A stretch of 64,000 nucleotides of DNA. It comes from Gammaproteobacteria bacterium HGW-Gammaproteobacteria-1 (lineage in GTDB: Bacteria > Pseudomonadota > Gammaproteobacteria > Thiohalomonadales > Thiohalomonadaceae). Below, one piece after another: positions 40,638 through 48,249 of the stretch (positions are counted from its first letter, which is position 1; the number at the start of each line of letters is the position of its first letter). The stretch covers positions 1-64,000 of the forward strand of contig PGZL01000010.1 in the NCBI GenBank assembly GCA_002840095.1. Direction: 5' to 3'. Below the pieces are notes generated by a model. The model searched no databases, was not told the origin of the DNA, and was given only the letters and a program-made list of their open reading frames with translations. The position numbers and the translations under genes are program-made.

Positions 40638-41069
40638 ATGGAAAAAGCACCGGAGAAACAAAGCATTGATCGGCGTGTGGTTATCGAAATGCTGCAGCGG
40701 CATGACGTAACCCCGACGCAGCAGCGGGTGGAAATCGCCCAGATGCTGTTCGCCCGTCCGCAGCACCTCTCCGCCGATCAGCTGCTGGCCCAGGTCAATA
40801 GCGAGAGCAACCATGTGTCCAAGGCGACGGTTTACAACACCCTGAACCTGTTTGCCCGCAAGGGACTGGTGCGGGAAGTCATCGTCGACCCGAGCCGGGT
40901 GTTCTATGACTCCAATACCTCGCAGCACCATCACTTCTTCAACGTCGATACCGGCGAATTGACCGACGTGCCGCTGCCCACGCTGAGCATGGAGCAGTTG
41001 CCGTCCCTGCCGCAGGGCACTGTGGCGGCGGGCGTCGACGTCATCATCCGCCTGCGTTCGGCCGACTGA
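40638..41069 (+). CDS. Fur-family transcriptional regulator, Irr-like
   Basis: A 143-residue protein with a winged-helix domain (VTPTQQRVEIAQMLFARPQH near residues 24-43, SKATVYNTLNLFARKGLVRE near 61-80) and the Fur-type metal region with an HHH run (SQHHHFFNVDTGELTDV near 95-111). The CxxC zinc pairs of classical Fur are absent. This combination resembles Irr, the haem-responsive iron regulator, rather than Fur, Zur or PerR. Targets are unknown. It lies alone between thiO and tRNA-Thr. Confidence 0.8.
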   Translation: MEKAPEKQSIDRRVVIEMLQRHDVTPTQQRVEIAQMLFARPQHLSADQLLAQVNSESNHVSKATVYNTLNLFARKGLVREVIVDPSRVFYDSNTSQHHHFFNVDTGELTDVPLPTLSMEQLPSLPQGTVAAGVDVIIRLRSAD

Positions 41070-41171
41070 GCCGGCGCGTCCCCCGTAACTTCAGGAACAA
41101 CCGTCCCTGGCGGCGGAGCGCACCTCGTGCCCGTGACCTGAGGCAGAACCGAATCTTTCCCGCCGCTTTCT

Positions 41172-41199
41172 TTGCCCCCGGCCGCGTTTTCAGTATACT
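41172..41199 (+). promoter_or_regulatory. tRNA-Thr promoter
   Basis: TTGCCC (41172-41177), a 16-base spacer and TATACT (41194-41199), followed by the GC-rich discriminator GCGCCC typical of stringently controlled stable RNA promoters. Confidence 0.6.
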
Positions 41200-41227
41200 T
41201 GCGCCCTTCGTGATCCTGCCTGACATG

Positions 41228-41303
<76 letters not shown>

Positions 41304-41339
41304 ATAAAACAACAAGTTGCGCCGCTTTTACTCTTTCTC

Positions 41340-41843
41340 TCAACTGTACCGGGACGCCGTAGGGACGTGGCTTTTACTGGCCGCGCAGGCGCAGGGGCTC
41401 ACGAAGGGCGGTTCGTAGTGTGCCGGGTAGCCGTGTTCGCAGGTCTTTCCCGGCTTCTGCTGGAGCGGTGCGATTGACACCGCCGGCGGGCGCAGGTCGC
41501 AGACCACCCCCTCGATGTCGATCCCTTCCAGGGCGCGGGCGCCGGTGATGAGTTCGCAGCGGTAGGCCTCGCGCATGAACTGCTCCAGCTCGGGGGCGTA
41601 CTCCATGACCAGGCGGAGTGTTTCGGCGATCACCTGGTTGTGTGCCCGGTGGGGAGCGTCGTTGAGGCTGCACAGGACGTCGGGGATTGAGGCGGCGTAC
41701 ATGGCCGCCTTGGCGTCGATACGGCCCGCTTTGTGTCCGGCCACCAGCTCGCGCCACCAGGCGGGCGCCGCGACCTTCAGACAGTCCTGGGTGGCGTAGT
41801 GTATTTGTTCCTGGGGGCTCTTGTGGGCGTGCGAGACCGACAT
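41340..41843 (-). CDS. Hypothetical phage protein
   Basis: A 167-residue soluble protein I do not recognise. The first 110 residues are helix-rich and charged. The last third has six cysteines and histidines (CEHGYPAHYEPPF, then SPCACAASKS), which might bind a metal. ATG 41843 follows an AAGGAG site at 9 bases. It is the last gene of the leftward early operon and ends 37 bases from tRNA-Thr, so it lies between the integrase and attL. Confidence 0.65.
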   Translation of the reverse strand: MSVSHAHKSPQEQIHYATQDCLKVAAPAWWRELVAGHKAGRIDAKAAMYAASIPDVLCSLNDAPHRAHNQVIAETLRLVMEYAPELEQFMREAYRCELITGARALEGIDIEGVVCDLRPPAVSIAPLQQKPGKTCEHGYPAHYEPPFVSPCACAASKSHVPTASRYS

Positions 41844-41845
41844 TA

Positions 41846-42688
41846 TTAAGCGCTCCTTGTTCTGCGTAATGCTGTTCGCGCAGCTTTATTGAGCCACAGC
41901 GCTTCCATGCGCTTTATTCCACCGTCGGCCATGGCCGTTCTTTCGGTGCGCCACCAGCCGCTGTACAGGTCGTCATAAAGGGGACTCTGGTAGCCGCTCA
42001 GCACCACCATTCCCGCGGCGTTGTTCAGAACGTCAGCTAGCGCCCTGTGGTCGTCGTCTGACATTTCATGCCGGTATCGCTGGCGAACGCCACGGTTGCA
42101 GAGAGGTGCGCGGGTCTGATGGACATAGGGCGGATCGACATAGAACAGAACGTCCTCCCCATCGTGTTGCCGGATCAGGTCGACGGCAGGCTTGTTCTCG
42201 ATGGTGACTCCGCACAACCTCTGGGTAACGGCGATCAGCGCCGCCGGTTTGTTTGCAAAATCAACCGGCGGCGTGGAGCCTGACCGCTTCGCATTCGAGC
42301 GGAACCCGGTCGAATGGTCCTTGTTGTAGGCAGCAGAGCCGTAGCCCATCATCGACCGCACGATCAAGCGCCTGGCTGCCTCAATTGGGTCATTCGTTTC
42401 GATGCGCGCAGCGACCCACTCAGTCCGGCTGAACGGTGTCAGCTCCAGCAGGCGGCGCAGTTGCTGCGCCTGTTCGTCTTCGCGCAGCACCCGGAACAGG
42501 TTCACCACGTCATCGTCGAGGTCGTTGTAAACCTCGCCATGCGCCCGTTGTTTCCGGAGCAGAACTGATGCCCCTCCTCCGTAGGGTTCGACATAGACGC
42601 GGTGCGCAGGGAAGTGGCTGATGATCCACGGCGCGATGCGCCACTTGCCGCCGTGGTATCGCAGCACCGGTCTGGTTACTTTGTTCAC
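41846..42688 (-). CDS. DNA adenine N6-methyltransferase, D12 class (Dam-like)
   Basis: A 280-residue methylase. The SAM-binding start is LRYHGGKWRIAPWIISHFPA near residues 8-27, motif I is YVEPYGGGASVLL near 32-44, and the catalytic motif is FYVDPPYVHQT near 181-191 (DPPY). D12-class enzymes methylate adenine in short sites such as GATC; the actual target cannot be told from sequence. The start is GTG 42688, which overlaps the preceding stop (GTGA) and has a GGAGA site 7 bases upstream. No restriction partner is adjacent, so it is an orphan phage methylase. Confidence 0.88.
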   Translation of the reverse strand: MNKVTRPVLRYHGGKWRIAPWIISHFPAHRVYVEPYGGGASVLLRKQRAHGEVYNDLDDDVVNLFRVLREDEQAQQLRRLLELTPFSRTEWVAARIETNDPIEAARRLIVRSMMGYGSAAYNKDHSTGFRSNAKRSGSTPPVDFANKPAALIAVTQRLCGVTIENKPAVDLIRQHDGEDVLFYVDPPYVHQTRAPLCNRGVRQRYRHEMSDDDHRALADVLNNAAGMVVLSGYQSPLYDDLYSGWWRTERTAMADGGIKRMEALWLNKAARTALRRTRSA

Positions 42689-42957
42689 CGACCAGTCTCC
42701 TCGACGTACTCCGACATCTCGATCCAATCAAGCACTTCGCGGTCTTCTTCGGTCATCGGCTCCAGCTGGTCGATGGTTCTGTCCATCAACTCTTTGCCGC
42801 AGCCGTTGCGGCAGTACTGGAGGAGGGCGGGGGAGCAGTAGACCACAGGGCCGAAGTCGTGGCCGTGGCGGCGGCAGTGGGCCTTGGCCTGGCGCAGGCG
42901 GTGCGCCTCCGCGAAATCTGCGGCCTTTTCGCGCATCCAGGTGAGCAGTTTTTTCAT
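42685..42957 (-). CDS. Small Cys/His protein of the early operon
   Basis: A 90-residue protein with His and Cys pairs (HCRRHGHDFGPVVYCSP, then YCRNGCGKEL) that suggest a zinc ribbon, followed by an acidic C-terminus. I do not recognise the family. It overlaps the integrase stop by 4 bases and the methylase start by 4 bases, so it is translated as part of the int operon. Confidence 0.65.
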   Translation of the reverse strand: MKKLLTWMREKAADFAEAHRLRQAKAHCRRHGHDFGPVVYCSPALLQYCRNGCGKELMDRTIDQLEPMTEEDREVLDWIEMSEYVEETGR

Positions 42958-44228
42958 AGCGGCTTCCTCGCGGGTGCGTTGACGGCATCGAGCAGGTGCT
43001 CAAGGTTGAGGTGGGCGTAGCGGTTGGGCATCTTGGCGTCTTTCCAGCCGCCCAGCTCCTGGAGGTGGCGGCCGACGACGCCGGCGCGGACCATGGCGGA
43101 GGCCCAGACGTGGCGCAGGTCGTGCCAGCGGAAGTCTGCGGGAATGCCGGCGGCCTTCTTGATGCGCACCCAGATGCGGCGGAACTCGTGCCAGGGGGTG
43201 CCGTCGCCGCGGTGGAACACCAGGTCGCCGGCGCGCCAGTCCCACATGAGGCGGAGCAGCTGCTCGACGCGCTCGCTCATGGGCTGGGCCAAGGGGGCGC
43301 CGTTCTTGGTGGTGCCGCCCGGCGCCAGGATGTAGCCCGCTTGCAGCAGCTCGTCGCCCCTGGAGATGGGGAATACCACCCGTGACCAGGTCAGCCCTTC
43401 AACAGCGTCTTTTTGCGCAGTCTTGGCGCGGCCGAGGATGTTGGCGCGGCGCCAGCCGATCCAGGCGCCGGCGAGGATGGCTGCATCGAGGCCGACGGGG
43501 GCGGCGATGATCAGGGCGAGCAGCTGCTCGTAGCCTAGATCCGCCTCGCGGCCTGGGGCGGCGTCTTCGTGCTCGATGAAGGCGGCCAGGTTGTCCTTGA
43601 TCCAGCGCCACTTCTTCCAGGCGAGGGTGAGGATGTGGGACACCAGAATGCCGCGCACGCGCAGGGTGCTGGCGGAGTAGGGGCCGCGCCCCCTGGTTCT
43701 GGCCAGGCGGGCGAGCAGGGCGGGGTCGGTGACCTCGTAGCGCGGCGCCGGCTGGGAGCCGTCGGCGGGGTCGGGCTGGTGGTACCAGGCCTCGCCGCGT
43801 TCGTTGCGGCGCAGCTGGTAGATTTCGTTGCCGACGTAGGCGCGGCGCAGCACGGCTTTCTGATCGGCCTGCCACTTGGCGAAGGCGGCGATGATGCCGT
43901 CCTCGCTGTCGTCCAGGGGCACCTGCTCCAGGCGCAGCCAGCGGCGGCCGGCCTGCACCGGATAGCGCAGGGCGCGGGCGTTGCTCAGGTCGTCGCCGTG
44001 GGTCTTCTTGTGCGGGCTCTCGGTGCGCAGGTATTCGGCTAGTGCTTCCCCGAATAGACGTCTTGCTCGGTGCCCAAGCAGCCTATCGTGGGCCTGGGCG
44101 CGGACTGCTGCTTCCCATTCCTGGGCCTCTTTCTTGGTGTCAAATGCGCGTTTAACTCGCGGGATACCTCGCCGTTTGTCGGCAATGTCGGCCTGCCAGC
44201 GGCCTCCTTGGAGTTTTCGGATTGCCAT
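42954..44228 (-). CDS. Tyrosine recombinase (phage integrase)
   Basis: A 424-residue integrase. An N-terminal arm-type domain (MAIRKLQGGRWQADIADKR) precedes a core-binding region and the catalytic domain: Arg in AGAWIGWRRANILG (near residues 253-266), HDLRHVWAS (near 371-379) and the nucleophile in MPNRYAHLNLEHLL (near 399-412). It would drive site-specific insertion at tRNA-Thr, 1.65 kb to its left. Its first 63 codons overlap the end of the upstream HTH gene in another frame. Confidence 0.92.
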   Translation of the reverse strand: MAIRKLQGGRWQADIADKRRGIPRVKRAFDTKKEAQEWEAAVRAQAHDRLLGHRARRLFGEALAEYLRTESPHKKTHGDDLSNARALRYPVQAGRRWLRLEQVPLDDSEDGIIAAFAKWQADQKAVLRRAYVGNEIYQLRRNERGEAWYHQPDPADGSQPAPRYEVTDPALLARLARTRGRGPYSASTLRVRGILVSHILTLAWKKWRWIKDNLAAFIEHEDAAPGREADLGYEQLLALIIAAPVGLDAAILAGAWIGWRRANILGRAKTAQKDAVEGLTWSRVVFPISRGDELLQAGYILAPGGTTKNGAPLAQPMSERVEQLLRLMWDWRAGDLVFHRGDGTPWHEFRRIWVRIKKAAGIPADFRWHDLRHVWASAMVRAGVVGRHLQELGGWKDAKMPNRYAHLNLEHLLDAVNAPARKPL

Positions 44229-44422
44229 GGGGTTGCTCCTGTTCTGGTTTTATCGAGATACCGCTGTAGCTGGTCTTCGCTGATGCGTAGCGGAGCGCGC
44301 GGACCTGTTCCCAGCTGGTGGGCCTCCAGCCGCCCGGCGCGGATTTCGCCGTAGAGGTGACCCCGGCTGATGCACAGCCGGGAGGCCACCTGAGCGATGG
44401 TGAGCAGCGGCTCGTCGCTCAT
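44039..44422 (-). CDS. Helix-turn-helix protein, probable excisionase
   Basis: A 127-residue protein. Residues 1-58 form a MerR/excisionase-type winged helix (LLTIAQVASRLCISRGHLYG, then EIRAGRLEAHQLG) that would bend DNA at attachment sites. The rest is basic and overlaps the integrase start by 190 bases in another frame, as a longer version of the xis-int overlaps of lambdoid phages. The ATG at 44422 shares a base with the ParB-like stop (TAATG). Confidence 0.75.
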   Translation of the reverse strand: MSDEPLLTIAQVASRLCISRGHLYGEIRAGRLEAHQLGTGPRAPLRISEDQLQRYLDKTRTGATPWQSENSKEAAGRPTLPTNGEVSRELNAHLTPRKRPRNGKQQSAPRPTIGCLGTEQDVYSGKH

Positions 44423-46215
44423 TACTGTGCTCCGGCTTCCTGGGAAGCGTTCCATGCGGCGCGCACGTAGGGGGGGCAGCCGACGGCCTCGGCGTGTTCG
44501 AGCAGCCATGCGCGCATGGCGTCGTCGTCGGCGCCTTCGTCGGACTTGGGTTTGCTCTTCTTCGGCGCCTTGGTTCCTTCGACCATATCGAGCAGTGCTT
44601 TCGTGTCGAGCATGTCGAGAAAGCGCGCGTCGACGCGGTAGCTATCGATAGAGATATCGAGCAGATGTGCCAGCAGAAGGACCTGATCATTATGCATGTG
44701 GCGCACAGCCAGCGCGGCGATTTCAGCGACATGGCCCAACGCACCGCCGCCTGTGAGGCATGCCTGCATGTCGGTCAGGCCCAGACGAAGTACGGTGGCG
44801 CTGTGCTCTTCGTCATCGTCGTAATAGGGCATCCCGAAGATGGCGCGCTTGTTTTCGTTGGGGTCTTCGCTGGCTTCGGCTTCGTCGTCATCCCATGATT
44901 CGATCCCGTCCGGGAAGCCGATGGCCATGTACGCCGCCAGGTTGAATTGCAGAGCAGTGTCGATGGCAACGTGTTCGGAGACGATGCGGTTACGCGCCCA
45001 GGGAGCAACGACATTACCCCTGATTTCATCGAGAAAGTCTTCACTCTCAACCGCCAAGGCCTCCTTCTCCCAGAAACAGGGCATGTTGAAGCAGGCCAAC
45101 TCGGTCATAGCGTCGTCGGCCGCGAGGAGCGCCTGTTTTTTGTGTTCGCAACCGGCGCAGCCGTCCGCATTGAAGCTAGCATCACCCAGGGAGGCGAAGT
45201 CTTGGCCATGCTTCAGGGTGCCATTCTGTTCCACGTCTTCAAGGTGGACGATGCCATCCTCGGCGACAATGACTGGCGTGGCATCCGTGCGGCGTTCGTG
45301 GGTAGATCCTTTAACGAAGGCTTTGGTGTGCTCCGATCTCTCCTGTTCATCCGCTGCTTTTTTGGCATCAAAACACTTGAGGTCTCCGCAGTAGATGGCC
45401 CCTTGCGTCCCCAGTTTGCGTGCCGCCTTGCACCCGTTGAAGCATTCGGCGGGATCGATATGGATAAATCCGAACTTCGGCGACCAGTAGGAAAACTTTC
45501 TATCTTGCGGTATGCACGGGAAGTCCTTGTTGTACAAACTAGCAATCTGATCTTGCAACTCCGGGGTCGTCGGGGCGCGTTTATGAACGACGCTGAAATC
45601 GGCGATCCAGTCGTCCACCTGACTTAGCAACTCGGGCAGGTCGTACACCTGGAGCAGGTATTTGCCGTGCGCCGGCGTCAGCTCGCCCTTGCGGATTGCA
45701 TCCTGCCCCCACTTGGGGAGCTTGAGCAGGCGGTGGATGTTGGTGAGCGCACCGCGCTGGAGCTTGATGCCTGCGGCGTTCAGGCGCTCTTCGGTTTCCT
45801 TGAGGGTCAGACCACCCTCGTTGCGCAGGCGGTCGATGACCTTGGCCAGCTCGATGGCGTTGAGGTCGGAGCGGTTGTAGTTCTCGCTGACCTGGTCGAT
45901 GAGGCGGTCGACAGGGCTTGCGTCCGGCGCTTCGTCGTCCAGCTCGGCGGCGATCACCTCTTCGCAGGCGAGCAGCGTTGCGCGGTATCTATTGGCGCCA
46001 TTCTTGATGATGTAACCGCCCAGGCCATCGCCCAGCACCTTGATGGGCTGGATCAGGCCGCGCAGTCCGCGGGCCCGGCGCTCCCTGATGCTTGCGGCGA
46101 TGCCTTCGATCTTCTCTTCGTTGAAGTCCTCGCGCGGCTGGGTGGGATCTTCCTGGAACATGCCGATGGGAAGCTCTTTCACTTCGCCCGGCTGTAATTG
46201 AATGTTATCGGTCAT
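44422..46215 (-). CDS. ParB/Spo0J-family protein with Cys-rich insert
   Basis: A 597-residue protein. Residues 15-95 form a ParB N-terminal domain (DPTQPREDFNEEKIEGIAAS, then GGYIIKNGANRYRATLLACE), followed by a helix-turn-helix region near 120-165. The middle has Cys groups (ECFNGCKAA...YCGDLKCF, DGCAGCEHK, CFNMPCF) likely to bind zinc. The C-terminus is acidic and low in similarity. Domain order resembles ParB-like proteins of prophages and integrative elements. It may regulate or partition DNA; no parA is next to it. Confidence 0.8.
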   Translation of the reverse strand: MTDNIQLQPGEVKELPIGMFQEDPTQPREDFNEEKIEGIAASIRERRARGLRGLIQPIKVLGDGLGGYIIKNGANRYRATLLACEEVIAAELDDEAPDASPVDRLIDQVSENYNRSDLNAIELAKVIDRLRNEGGLTLKETEERLNAAGIKLQRGALTNIHRLLKLPKWGQDAIRKGELTPAHGKYLLQVYDLPELLSQVDDWIADFSVVHKRAPTTPELQDQIASLYNKDFPCIPQDRKFSYWSPKFGFIHIDPAECFNGCKAARKLGTQGAIYCGDLKCFDAKKAADEQERSEHTKAFVKGSTHERRTDATPVIVAEDGIVHLEDVEQNGTLKHGQDFASLGDASFNADGCAGCEHKKQALLAADDAMTELACFNMPCFWEKEALAVESEDFLDEIRGNVVAPWARNRIVSEHVAIDTALQFNLAAYMAIGFPDGIESWDDDEAEASEDPNENKRAIFGMPYYDDDEEHSATVLRLGLTDMQACLTGGGALGHVAEIAALAVRHMHNDQVLLLAHLLDISIDSYRVDARFLDMLDTKALLDMVEGTKAPKKSKPKSDEGADDDAMRAWLLEHAEAVGCPPYVRAAWNASQEAGAQ

Positions 46216-46224
46216 GGCTTACTC

Positions 46225-46428
46225 CTAGTTCTTGACGGCGGTGCGCGCGAGCTGCTGCGCGGCGAGGTAGCCGGATTTGAGGGATACGCTTTGGATGTCG
46301 CGCGCGAGGGCGATGCTCTCCCAACAAGGGAGTACGTGCTTGCTGCCATCGGGGGTGGCGATGATCACGACGCCGACGCCTTCTTCTGTGACGCCGGCGC
46401 TGATCTGGTAGTCGGTTGCCTTCTGCAT
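46225..46428 (-). CDS. Small hypothetical early protein
   Basis: A 67-residue protein (MQKATDYQISAGVTEEGVG) with a short beta-rich N-terminus and a helical end. I do not recognise it. ATG 46428 follows a GGAG site and is preferred over the longer open frame, which runs back into the preceding gene. It ends 9 bases before the ParB-like gene. Confidence 0.6.
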   Translation of the reverse strand: MQKATDYQISAGVTEEGVGVVIIATPDGSKHVLPCWESIALARDIQSVSLKSGYLAAQQLARTAVKN

Positions 46429-46447
46429 GATTCGCTCCGTGAAAGGG

Positions 46448-46470
46448 CCTGCGGGCGGAGTGCCCGCAGG
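46448..46470 (-). other. Intergenic stem-loop in the early operon
   Basis: Perfect 9-bp arms CCTGCGGGC and GCCCGCAGG with a 5-base loop, between two early genes. There is no T-run, so it is more likely a processing or pausing signal than a terminator. Confidence 0.5.
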
Positions 46471-46477
46471 CGGGGTG

Positions 46478-47074
46478 TTACTTAGCGGTTGCCTCCAGCT
46501 GCTTGGCCTGTTCCGCCTCCTTCGCCTCGTCCTCGGCGCGGTACTGCTCGGCAAGTTCCTCGGTGCGCGTTTTGCACAACGTTCCCAGCCTGGCCTGGAA
46601 GTCGGCGGCCAGACCGAAGCAGCGGTCCGCCAGGTATTCGCCGCGGGTCTGGCCGTTGTATTTGCCGCCGTCGATCGGATTGCCGCCGAGGAATGCCTCG
46701 GCGCGGGGGTGGGCGAGAATGGCCATAGCGAAGCGGTCGGCGGTGACCTCGATTACATCGACCGCCTTGACGGCCCGGACTTCGGGGCGGTTGCGGCACT
46801 CCTGCGCGAGGTGATGCAACACAATGGATGCCAACTTTCCTTCACCCAACGGGATGTCCTGGCCCTTCGCCTCGCCGGCGCCCTGGTCCTTCGCCATTTC
46901 GTCCTGTTTCTCCGCCTCGTCCTTGGGCGGGGCACCCTGATCACCGGTGAAGCGCATGTCCTGGCCCTTCGCCTCGCCGGCGCCCTGGTCCTTCGCCATT
47001 TCGTCCTGTTTCTCCGCCTCGTCCTTGGCCTGGGCGCCCTGATCCTGCTTGTCGGTCTTTGCTTTCGCGGTCAT
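46478..47074 (-). CDS. Early phage protein with duplicated KDEAEKQDE repeats
   Basis: A 198-residue protein. Residues about 16-72 contain two copies of a Lys/Glu/Asp/Gln-rich unit (KDEAEKQDEMAKDQG then AGEAKGQD), encoded by identical 73-base repeats 102 bases apart. The C-terminal half is an ordinary helical domain (NRPEVRAVKAVDVIEVTADR). The repeat part is predicted to be a flexible linker or coiled coil. The family is not recognised. ATG 47074 has an AAGGA site 8 bases upstream. Confidence 0.65.
   Translation of the reverse strand: MTAKAKTDKQDQGAQAKDEAEKQDEMAKDQGAGEAKGQDMRFTGDQGAPPKDEAEKQDEMAKDQGAGEAKGQDIPLGEGKLASIVLHHLAQECRNRPEVRAVKAVDVIEVTADRFAMAILAHPRAEAFLGGNPIDGGKYNGQTRGEYLADRCFGLAADFQARLGTLCKTRTEELAEQYRAEDEAKEAEQAKQLEATAK
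46854..47028. repeat. Two identical 73-bp direct repeats
   Basis: Copies at 46854-46926 and 46956-47028 begin ATGTCCTGGCCCTTCG and are identical over 73 bases, with a 29-base spacer. The 102-base period keeps the frame (34 codons), so copy number can change without breaking the gene at 46478-47074. Confidence 0.9.
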
Positions 47075-47120
47075 GTCTGTATTTCCTTCTAGGTTGGTTG
47101 GCCGGTGCCGCCGGCCGCGG

Positions 47121-47306
47121 TCAATCGGTTTTCCGGTAGGTGTTGAAAAATTCGCCGTGGTTCGTGATCACCATGTCCTCGACGCTATCAGGCTCTTTCA
47201 TGCCTGGGCGTTGAATGGTGGCGAGAGTTTTGTGCTCGGTGGTGGCACGCACCTCCACGCGGCCAGCGGGGCCTTGGTAGTGCGCACCGATGGCCGGGCG
47301 GTTCAT
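47121..47306 (-). CDS. Small hypothetical early protein
   Basis: A 61-residue protein (MNRPAIGAHYQGPAGRVEV) with no family I recognise. The ATG at 47306 overlaps the stop of the exonuclease-like gene (ATGA), which favours a real coupled gene. A GTG four codons upstream is less likely. It is followed by a 46-base gap before the repeat-containing gene. Confidence 0.55.
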   Translation of the reverse strand: MNRPAIGAHYQGPAGRVEVRATTEHKTLATIQRPGMKEPDSVEDMVITNHGEFFNTYRKTD

Positions 47307-47953
47307 CTGACGAACCACTGCCGCGGGTGAACCGGTTTGATCACCTGGCCCTGGCCGTTGATGACGTAGCCGTGCTCCTCGATAAAGCGGAGCACGCGGC
47401 GGGTCTGGTCGGTGTCGCCGAGGTTGTAGTTGATGAGGCGGCCATAGAGCCCCTGTTGATAGAGCAGCGGAGCTTCCGCGCCGCTTCCGTTCTTGCCGCC
47501 GATGCGGTCGCCGAGAGTGGCCCGGGCCACTGCGTCGAGGTTGTTGCCCTTGGCGTAGACGTTGCCTCCATTGCCGCCCCAGATCATTTGCAGGAGGTCG
47601 ATGTCGCGCTCGCCGGGGGCGGCGGACATGTCGGTGATCTCTTCCAGGGGCACGCCGGTACTGGCCGCCAGCAGGGGGTAGTCGAAGGCCCAGTGATTGA
47701 AGCCCGCGACCAGGGTTGCGCCAGAAAGAAGCTCGACCAGGCGCAAATGGTCATCGCGGCGGTCGCCGAAGATGTGGTAGCGGTCAGTCTCGACGTGGTA
47801 GGCCACCCCGCTGGAGATGCCGGCCTTGTGGCTGTTACCCCAGCCCTGCACGGCCTTGCCTGCGTCGAGCATGGCGCGATCAGCCTCGGTGCACTTGTCC
47901 GGGTTGGGAACGATGGCTTTCTGGATTTCGAGATCAAAGACGATGGTTTTCAC
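47303..47953 (-). CDS. RNase H-fold 3'-5' exonuclease-like protein (DEDDy type)
   Basis: A 216-residue protein with the exonuclease motifs in order: TIVFDLEI (residues 3-10, DxE), LVAGFNHWAFDYPLLAAS (near 80-98, Asp in FD) and YNLGDTDQT (near 175-183, the YxxxD motif III). This matches DnaQ-like DEDDy exonucleases of phages. It may act in recombination or DNA processing. The start is GTG 47953, placed 6 bases after an AGGAGG site. Confidence 0.72.
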   Translation of the reverse strand: MKTIVFDLEIQKAIVPNPDKCTEADRAMLDAGKAVQGWGNSHKAGISSGVAYHVETDRYHIFGDRRDDHLRLVELLSGATLVAGFNHWAFDYPLLAASTGVPLEEITDMSAAPGERDIDLLQMIWGGNGGNVYAKGNNLDAVARATLGDRIGGKNGSGAEAPLLYQQGLYGRLINYNLGDTDQTRRVLRFIEEHGYVINGQGQVIKPVHPRQWFVR

Positions 47954-47996
47954 GGCGTGCCTCCTGGGCGTTTTGCTGGTCGAGGTGGGCGGTGCG

Positions 47997-48086
47997 CTAG
48001 CGGTGGTAGCGAATCAGGCGCCCGACGTTGCGCAGGTGCTCCTGGGTGCGCCGTTCGGCGTCACTGCTCGGTTGGTAGCTCTTCAT
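47997..48086 (-). CDS. 29-residue ORF, first in the leftward early operon
   Basis: MKSYQPSSDAERRTQEHLR-NVGRLIRYHR begins at ATG 48086 with a GGGGAG site 5 bases upstream. It lies about 70 bases downstream of the leftward promoter and is followed by the exonuclease gene. The strong ribosome site supports translation. It is basic and could be a small regulator. Confidence 0.5.
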   Translation of the reverse strand: MKSYQPSSDAERRTQEHLRNVGRLIRYHR

Positions 48087-48099
48087 TGCACTCCCCTTT

Positions 48100-48194
48100 G
48101 TGTTGCTGTCATAGTTCCAGTGTCGGCGCTTGTGTTTCGTTGAGCGCAACACTGTTGACGTGTTTATATCGCTGTGTTCCACTGAATGCAACAC
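48100..48194. promoter_or_regulatory. Early operator region: three 21-bp operator-like sites
   Basis: Sites at 48100-48120 (+), 48132-48152 (-) and 48174-48194 (-) share GTGTTGC-NN-TCA-NN-G with a conserved C at position 19. The last two are near-palindromic, ending in AACAC, and their centres are 42 bases apart (four helical turns). They surround the leftward promoter, so they are probably bound by the XRE repressor encoded next to them. A fourth copy lies at 53395-53415. Confidence 0.65.
48163..48191 (-). promoter_or_regulatory. Leftward early promoter (PL-like)
   Basis: On the - strand TTGCAT (48191-48186), a 17-base spacer and TATAAA (48168-48163). The -35 lies inside the operator-like site at 48174-48194, and a second site begins just downstream of the -10, so a bound repressor would block it. 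It would transcribe all genes down to 41340. Confidence 0.7.
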
Positions 48195-48201
48195 CGGGGC
48201 G

Positions 48202-48227
48202 AAAAAAAACCGGCCTCAGGGGCCGGT
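48202..48227 (-). terminator. Terminator of the repressor gene
   Basis: On the - strand ACCGGCC, a 5-base loop and GGCCGGT are followed by eight T residues. It ends the repressor transcript about 22 bases after its stop and just before the early promoter. Confidence 0.88.
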
Positions 48228-48249
48228 CAGAAGAAGAGCGGGAATGGAA

